A DNA stretch of 29,249 bases. It comes from an uncultured Fenollaria sp. (GTDB taxonomy: Bacteria; Bacillota; Clostridia; Tissierellales; Peptoniphilaceae). The notes beneath the pieces are model-generated. The model was not told where the DNA came from. It saw nothing but the letters and a program-made list of their open reading frames with translations, and searched no databases. The position numbers and the translations under genes were made by a program. Location of the stretch: contig NZ_CAMJVK010000017.1 of assembly GCF_946221515.1 (NCBI RefSeq), forward strand, positions 1 to 29,249, given 5' to 3'. Below, piece after piece: positions 24,069 to 29,249 of this stretch; the stretch's first letter is position 1; each line of letters opens with the position of its first letter.

Positions 24069-25676
24069 TTATGAATTCATCTTTATTGTTATAGAGAAGT
24101 TCCTAGCAGCAACCGCATTATATGCTTCAACAAAATCTTTCTTAAATTTTTCTATCAAGTCCTTATTATCATTAGCCCAAAAATCAAACAATTTTGTCGA
24201 GTCAAAAACCGGTTGATGCTCAACAAACCAATTTTTATATTTTTCTCGCTCTTTTCCCTGCGTATATTTTGACGAATTAGGTCCGTTTTCTTTGAAATAT
24301 ACCCAATTCATATCAACCTTACTTGCATTTTCCCAATATGGGTGTTCAGGATCTAGCGACATAATATAATTATATATTACTTCTTCCGGCCTTACATTTC
24401 CAGGCAATTTCACTATATTTTTCAGACGGGTTCTTAATCGTTCGGGGATTACTTCTAAATCTTTATCTTTTACATCTCCGTCAAGTACAATAAGTACATT
24501 GCCAAAATATGATACATCCCCATTATATAAACTTAATAATTGATCACATCCTATTTTAACATCCACTATATCAATATACATCAAATATTCTGGGATTAAA
24601 TTTTTTATAAACCACCTGTTTTCGGAATCTTCCGAATATACTTTTACCTTATTTGAATTTTGCAACATAGATTCCACCAATAAATCATTTTCTATTGAAG
24701 AATAATTTGGATTGCGTTTCAATTCCAAACGCCTATTTGCATTTGTAAAATAATACAATTCAATATTATTATTCTTATCAGTATCATTATATGCAATTTT
24801 TGTGCAAATATGCTTAAGCAAGTCAGAACTGTGTGTTGTCACTACAACTTGGATATTATTAACTTTTGCTTCTTTTGCCAGTAAATCAATCAATCTTTTT
24901 TGAGCAGCAGGATGAAGAGTTGCATCTATCTCATCTATTAACAGCAATCCTCCAGTCCAATCTGTTCGTGTCTGTTTTAATATTTTAAAAGAAAGTATTG
25001 ACATCAAAATCTGTCCCAAATTATCTTGTCCTGATGAATTGGTTAAATAATCATATTTATTCGTTTCTATTCCGACGCCTTTTTTCTTATCAGTTTCTCC
25101 AATAGAGTAATTATTTACATCGCTAATATCATCATATATCGACAGAATCTGTGTGTATTTTTCAATAAACCACTTTTTCTGTTCTTCGTTAATAAATTTC
25201 ATACTATCCGCTGTAATCTTATCTTCATTAGCCTCTCCTATAGGAAAGAGCCTTGATAAGCCCAAATACAATACAGGAATTTGCATTTTCGCTTCCGTTT
25301 TGCTACCGTCTGCATATACTTTGAGAGGGATTATTCTAAATCTGTCTTTTCCATTATTAGTCTGCCAGGCAGTACGAAATGTTCTATAATCAATCTGATT
25401 ATCATTTTCATCTACGATTTCTATCTTAATTCTGTCAGAACCCGATTCATCATATTTTTTACTTCCGTGAAAAATCTCGCCAAACTCTGCTCTGAATTGC
25501 CCACCCGTATAAGTCGTTCCATCTTTCTTTTTCAATTCTCCGCTATTGGCCAACAATCCCAAAATTGTGGATTTTCCTGTTGAATTTCTGCCGGCTACAA
25601 CGGTCACACTCTTTCCCAATAAAATGCCCATATTGTTAAATTGTCGAAATTTCTTTAAACTCAATAATTTATACAT
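24069..25676 (-). CDS. AAA/ABC-type ATPase with TOPRIM-like C-terminus (OLD/AAA15-like)
   Basis: 535 residues. Walker A AGRNSTGKST (28-37), an ABC-type signature SSGQDNLGQ (214-222), Walker B LLLIDEID (244-251) and a switch histidine H282 (VTTHSSD) form a complete ABC/RecF-like ATPase. The C-terminal part (about 345-535) begins VKVYSEDSENRWF (E349) and has LIVLDGD (D399, D401), the acid-residue layout of a TOPRIM nuclease domain, though the usual E-G of OLD proteins is E-D here. OLD, GajA and PARIS proteins join such domains in anti-phage defence, and this may be a relative. It starts 12 bases after the Dam-type methylase, forming a two-gene unit. Intact and without frameshifts. Confidence 0.8.
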   Translation of the reverse strand: MYKLLSLKKFRQFNNMGILLGKSVTVVAGRNSTGKSTILGLLANSGELKKKDGTTYTGGQFRAEFGEIFHGSKKYDESGSDRIKIEIVDENDNQIDYRTFRTAWQTNNGKDRFRIIPLKVYADGSKTEAKMQIPVLYLGLSRLFPIGEANEDKITADSMKFINEEQKKWFIEKYTQILSIYDDISDVNNYSIGETDKKKGVGIETNKYDYLTNSSGQDNLGQILMSILSFKILKQTRTDWTGGLLLIDEIDATLHPAAQKRLIDLLAKEAKVNNIQVVVTTHSSDLLKHICTKIAYNDTDKNNNIELYYFTNANRRLELKRNPNYSSIENDLLVESMLQNSNKVKVYSEDSENRWFIKNLIPEYLMYIDIVDVKIGCDQLLSLYNGDVSYFGNVLIVLDGDVKDKDLEVIPERLRTRLKNIVKLPGNVRPEEVIYNYIMSLDPEHPYWENASKVDMNWVYFKENGPNSSKYTQGKEREKYKNWFVEHQPVFDSTKLFDFWANDNKDLIEKFKKDFVEAYNAVAARNFSITIKMNS

Positions 25677-25688
25677 TTTCTCATCCCT

Positions 25689-26564
25689 TTATCGTAAATT
25701 TACACAAACGGCATTTTGTTCTAATTGCCTAACTGTAGGTATCATATTATAATTTTTAAATATAATAATTTCACTTGCTTTTCTTTTTATAGCAGCACTA
25801 TAATTTAAATCAAACTTTCTTAAAATATGATTCTTATAGATATCAGCAATCTCCGGAACATCATCATATGTAATAACCCAATCACAATCAACATAATTGT
25901 TTATATGTTCCTCTATTCGTATATGGTCTGCATACTCAAAAAAATTCAAATACAGTTCTCTTCCTTTGCAAAAATACGGAGGATCAAAATATATAAAAGA
26001 GTTGTTGCCATATAACGGGATATATCTTTTTATCAATGAATTCACATCTTTGTTATAGATATCTATATTATTTTTGTATTGATATATTTTCTCTATTCTT
26101 TTTATTAAATCGTTTTTGTTATACCTTGCATCAATTTTCCAAATACCATTTTGTGATTTGCCACCAATTATTCCACCTTTAATTATTCCGGATCTATTTG
26201 TTCGGTTTAGAAAAAATGTGGCAAATCCTAATTCAAAACTGTATTTTTTATTTTGACATAATAAGATATTACGTTGTTTTTCCCACTCATTAACAGTAAC
26301 CGGTGTTTCTTTTATCTTCTGAATAAATCTTCTATTTTCAGTTAAAATTGCTCTCCAAAAAGAGTAAATGCCCTTATCCAAATCATTAATTACTACTCGA
26401 CTAACGATTTTGTTTTCCAATAACTTTAATGCTATTCCGGCACCGCCTGCAAATGGTTCTATATATGTACCACCCTTATGCCCAGTATTAACAATCAAGA
26501 GTTCAATTAAATCATATAATTTTGATTTTCCGCCAGGATAGCGCAGTGGACTTAAATTTTTCAT
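25689..26564 (-). CDS. Dam-family DNA adenine methyltransferase
   Basis: 291 residues from the ATG with GGGGGAG 6 bases upstream; a frame opening 30 bases earlier is rejected. The alpha-class N6-adenine methylase motifs are intact: PLRYPGGKSKL (6-16), SAM-binding EPFAGGAG (36-43), INDLD (59-63) and catalytic DPPY (194-197). The recognition sequence cannot be told from sequence; GATC is common in the family but not assured. It follows the broken HpaII-like nuclease by 20 bases and precedes the ATPase by 12. It could protect the host from a nuclease activity of that ATPase, or be a leftover of the older restriction island. Confidence 0.9.
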   Translation of the reverse strand: MKNLSPLRYPGGKSKLYDLIELLIVNTGHKGGTYIEPFAGGAGIALKLLENKIVSRVVINDLDKGIYSFWRAILTENRRFIQKIKETPVTVNEWEKQRNILLCQNKKYSFELGFATFFLNRTNRSGIIKGGIIGGKSQNGIWKIDARYNKNDLIKRIEKIYQYKNNIDIYNKDVNSLIKRYIPLYGNNSFIYFDPPYFCKGRELYLNFFEYADHIRIEEHINNYVDCDWVITYDDVPEIADIYKNHILRKFDLNYSAAIKRKASEIIIFKNYNMIPTVRQLEQNAVCVNLR

Positions 26565-26583
26565 TATTATCTCCCCCAGTTTA

Positions 26584-27660
26584 TTATTTAACAAATCTTA
26601 TCTGCAAATTCAATTTCAAAATTTGCTTGCCGTCAACTTCCTCAATTACACCAAATTGATGTTTTGATTTACTCGGCGTATCAAACTTTGTGTTATTATA
26701 CAGATATTCTCTAAAATCATTTCTGTTGTATTGTGATAGCAAATAACCTCTCCGTCCTCTTTCAGAATTATGTAACCCCCTGTTGCTTCATAATTTCAGC
26801 TCTACGGACTTGTGGGCATCATACCGAGAGCAATATTCGTCATAAGTTCTTTTATCTTATAAGCATAGAAAATATCTTTGTTTTCATCACTGATTTTACA
26901 TCTGTTATTGGCAACGCGTAAGCCTGTTAACTCTTTAACTTTGTTTGCTTTGCCTCTATAAAAATTCTCAAGCATTTCACCGATTATCAACGACATATTT
27001 GTATCAACCAACATCATATTTGAATTGAATATATCGTTATCGGCTTTTACAAATGAAACATTAACATCTAAAGAATCTAATATTCAAACTTATCTTTAAA
27101 TTTTATAAAACTGTGGAATGTATCTTTTCCAACTCTGTCAAAGTGTGCCCACTAAATCCATAAATAAAGTTTGTTGTGCCCAAAGCATTAAACAATGTTG
27201 AGAGACTTCCAAGTTGTGATTTTATACTGAAACCGTGTTTAGGCTCACTTCCTATTTGAGAATCATGTACCACAAGTATAATGTCTGCTTTATCTGACGA
27301 TTTTGCTTTTGAAGTATTACATTTAAGTTTGCTAATAAATCCTTCAAGTGCTGGAATTTCAAATGCTCCGTCTTTTGTTTTTACCACTTTGATTGAATTA
27401 AGTAACAATTCTGCATTATCGTTAAAATCCAAAATAGAAATTGTTGCGATTTCAGCACCCGTACTTTCGGAAATCACTTTAATTATTACGTTTCTTATAT
27501 ATTTTTGATTATCGTCTATTTGCTTTCTGATAATCTGCAAAATATCATAATAAATTGTAGGTATTTTATTTGTATCGGCATCAGCTACGTATAATCAACC
27601 GCCTGCTGCCAGCTTAAAAAATGTATATAATTTGCTCTATTCACCTTTAGTGCCTTTCAT
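26584..27660 (-). pseudogene. HpaII-family restriction endonuclease, broken
   Basis: Read piecewise in shifting frames on the minus strand, about 360 codons give a near full-length HpaII-type nuclease. It starts MKGTKGE at 27660 after GGAGG, contains GFSIKSQLGS and TNFIY in the fragment 27103-27540, then NMMLVDTNMS, YEATGGYIILKEDGE and ends NLQIRFVK at 26584. Damage includes in-frame stops at 27637-27639 (TAG where a Trp is expected) and 27595-27597 (TGA), a frameshift just past 27103, a stop near 26810 and another shift near 26740. HpaII cuts CCGG; this copy cannot make an active enzyme. It overlaps the methyltransferase pseudogene by 14 bases, the usual operon layout. Confidence 0.85.
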
Positions 27661-28620
27661 CTTTATGTTCCTCCAACTGTTTTAAACATTTTTTCATAAA
27701 CTTTACCACTTCCTCGACCGCAGGACTTGTAACTGCATTTTCGAACTGCTTATATTATTATGCTTTTTCAACTCCGTCTAGTAATGAAAATGTATCTTCG
27801 CCGTCCTTATTCATAAATCCCTAATTGGTAAAACCTTACAGTTTTACCCATTCACGAGGTGTCATAACCCTTATACCCTTATCATTGAGGGGAGTCTTTC
27901 TCAACTGAAGCTTCATTCCGACAATTTCCTCACGCATATCGATTACAAGATTTCTTTCTTTTCTAGAACCACCGGTTGCAAGCAAATCATTTAAATCGTC
28001 ATAAATTTTCTTTGTGAGCTTTTCCGGCAGAGTATTCGGTAAATTATCTGCTTCATCGCCCCAAAATTCTCAGTCAAATCCCATAATATAAACATGAGGT
28101 CTGTTCTGCGGAACATCGAATTTTCTCGAGTTTTTTACAAAGATTTTGGCATTGTATTTGATTTTACCGTTTTCCGATTGCACACCGATAACTTTATAAT
28201 TCATTTCATCTGCTAGTGTCCATATTATAGTGTCAAATGTTTTGCCTTTGTTGTGTGTAATTAAATTATCAACATTTTCAAGCATAAACGCTTTCGGTCT
28301 TGTCCTTTTAATCATATCGGCAATATCAAAGAACAAAGTACCTCTTGTCTTATCGTTAAAGCCCAACCGCTTCCCGGCTCTACTAAATGCCTGGCAAGGG
28401 AAACCCGCCAATAATATATCATAATTCGTATTCTCAACTTTTTGCTTAAATTTTTCCGAGCTTATATCATTTTATGAGTTATCACTGTATAAAACTCGTA
28501 TGTCATACACTCACACTTATCTATCTCAGCCAACAAAATATTTTTAAAACCTCCAACAAGCTCACATCCTCTCCGTATTCCTCCGATAGCGGCACATAAA
28601 TCTATCATTTTATACATCAT
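27647..28620 (-). pseudogene. C5-cytosine DNA methyltransferase (Dcm/M.HpaII-like), broken
   Basis: About 324 codons in broken frames. N-terminal MIDLCAAIGGIRRG (motif I, after a start at 28620), motif IV GFPCQAFS and motif VI ENVDNL in the longest fragment 28070-28411, motif VIII near PQNRPHVYIMGF, then DDLNDLLATGG, MTPREW and the C-terminal QFENAV (normally QFGNAV). Defects: a frameshift near 28490, TAA at 28472-28474, TGA at 28070-28072, TAA at 27836-27838 and a double TAA at 27755-27760. The enzyme would have methylated the cytosine protecting sites from the adjacent nuclease. It overlaps the vsr pseudogene's stop codon (ATGA). Confidence 0.9.
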
Positions 28621-29016
28621 CGCAATTCTCTTCTTACTGCTTTTTCAATTATATCAGCACAACTCCGGTGTTTTTCTTGATTTCTTTATCCCAAAACTTT
28701 AAAACCGTCCAACCTTGTTTTTGCAATTCCTCAGTAACTTCTTTGTTACGCTCAATATTGCATTCTATCTTAAGTATCCAAAATTCTCGGTGAGATTTAA
28801 AGTCTTTTTTTCAATTAAATCTCACCAAAATTCGCTGTAGCAAAATACAGCAACTTTTTTTACCCTTGAAAATCAAATCCTGTTTACTGAATATACTAGT
28901 TACATTTTATTGATACCTTAAATCTCTGCTCCAAAGATCTTTTCTTAGTGCAATTTCAATTTGGAATCCTTATTTTTAACCTGCTTAATATTGAAACCGA
29001 TTTGTTCTTTCGTCTT
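28617..29016 (-). pseudogene. vsr: Very short patch repair endonuclease (Vsr), broken
   Basis: About 133 codons, close to Vsr length, read in several frames. KTKEQIGFNIKQ then KNKDSK, IEIALRKDLWSRDLRYQ, DLIFKGKK, VAVFCYSEFW, then SHREFWILKIECNIERNKE and ELQKQGWTVLKFWDKEI, ending CADIIEKAVRREL at 28620. Defects are frameshifts near 28950, 28850 and 28665 and stops near 28918 and 28838. Vsr repairs T-G mismatches left by cytosine-methylase deamination and normally sits beside a C5-methyltransferase, as here. The original start is not clear. Confidence 0.82.
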
Positions 29017-29039
29017 TACATTACATCATCTCATTTTTA

Positions 29040-29150
29040 TTACTTCAAAACTCTATTAAACGCAAGTTTTCAAAATTCTCTCGATATTTCTATACCCGTT
29101 GATTTTCTGTCAAGCATTTTTGAGGCAACAATTGTTGTACCGCTACCCTC
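29040..29150 (-). pseudogene. C-terminal remnant of a beta-class DNA methyltransferase
   Basis: The minus strand reads GSGTTIVASKMLDRKSTGIE then ISREF, a TGA, and KLAFNRVLK before TAA at 29040-29042. This is motif I and the following helix of N6-adenine/N4-cytosine methylases, which lie at the C-terminus in this class. The catalytic part is lost, and a hairpin just upstream (29191-29222) separates it from whatever lies to the right. Confidence 0.7.
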
Positions 29151-29190
29151 TCATGTCAAGCTTATGACAAAAAAGGGATTATAGTTATGT

Positions 29191-29222
29191 AATTTAAAAG
29201 AGAGTGATTGCTCACTCCCTTT
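29191..29222 (-). terminator. Likely terminator of a gene to the right of the window
   Basis: An 11-bp stem with one A-C mismatch (29197-29207 with 29212-29222, 4-base loop) is followed on the minus strand by TTTTAAATT. Confidence 0.5.
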
Positions 29223-29249
29223 GCTACTTCCATATTATGTTCAACACTT

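Noticed and set aside
27637..27639. In-frame TAG in the HpaII-like gene as possible pyrrolysine or other recoding
   Set aside because: The same gene also has TGA stops and frameshifts, no pyl genes or methylamine methyltransferases are visible, and the position corresponds to a Trp codon. Plain gene decay explains it.
28948..29184. Plus-strand 78-codon frame at the right end
   Set aside because: It is the antisense shadow of the vsr and methyltransferase remnants, whose protein similarity is clear on the minus strand, and it has no ribosome site.

Overview
The window is AT-rich DNA from a strict anaerobe. Iron-sulfur and corrinoid enzymes, a rubrerythrin, Gram-positive style ribosome sites and promoters, and a surface protein with a copper-amine-oxidase-like stalk domain all point to a low-GC Bacillota. 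The family Peptoniphilaceae (Tissierellia) is my best guess, from general resemblance only.

Layout. (1) 1-160: a possible last CRISPR repeat at the left edge and two hairpin terminators. (2) 163-6952, minus strand: a tightly packed one-carbon/corrinoid operon. In transcription order it holds a truncated UroD-like protein, a MtaA/CmuA-type methyltransferase, a RACE-type corrinoid reactivator, a corrinoid protein, an NhaC-type antiporter and a double-cubane-cluster reductase. (3) 7075-10435, minus: a second operon (two membrane proteins, a CapA-like phosphoesterase-fold protein, another UroD-type methyltransferase) closed by a terminator before the first operon. (4) 10593-19288: YitT membrane protein, rubrerythrin, MATE exporter, an operon of tRNA-editing protein, FG-GAP-like protein, DUF3160 lipoprotein and PPC-domain protein, then a DUF2254 membrane protein. 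(5) 19342-23666: a large repeat-containing surface protein with a structured upstream region, a GNAT acetyltransferase and an unrecognised protein with a possible Cys/His/Asn triad. (6) 23667-24068: a gene-free stretch holding a nested inverted-repeat element. (7) 24069-29249: a defence-type island. An intact ATPase (AAA/ABC type with a TOPRIM-like tail) and an intact Dam-family adenine methylase sit downstream of a wrecked HpaII-like restriction-modification operon: Vsr, C5-methyltransferase and HpaII-family nuclease, all with stops and frameshifts, plus the tail of another methyltransferase.

How the genes work together. In the corrinoid operon, a methyl group would pass from a substrate to the corrinoid protein (His104) and on to a thiol or folate acceptor via zinc UroD-type methyltransferases, with RACE restoring Co(I). 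No MttB-, MtaB- or MtmB-type substrate methyltransferase is present, so the substrate is unknown. In the island, the dead restriction genes beside an intact ATPase-methylase pair suggest that only the latter is still under selection. That pair is the best candidate for an undescribed system here.
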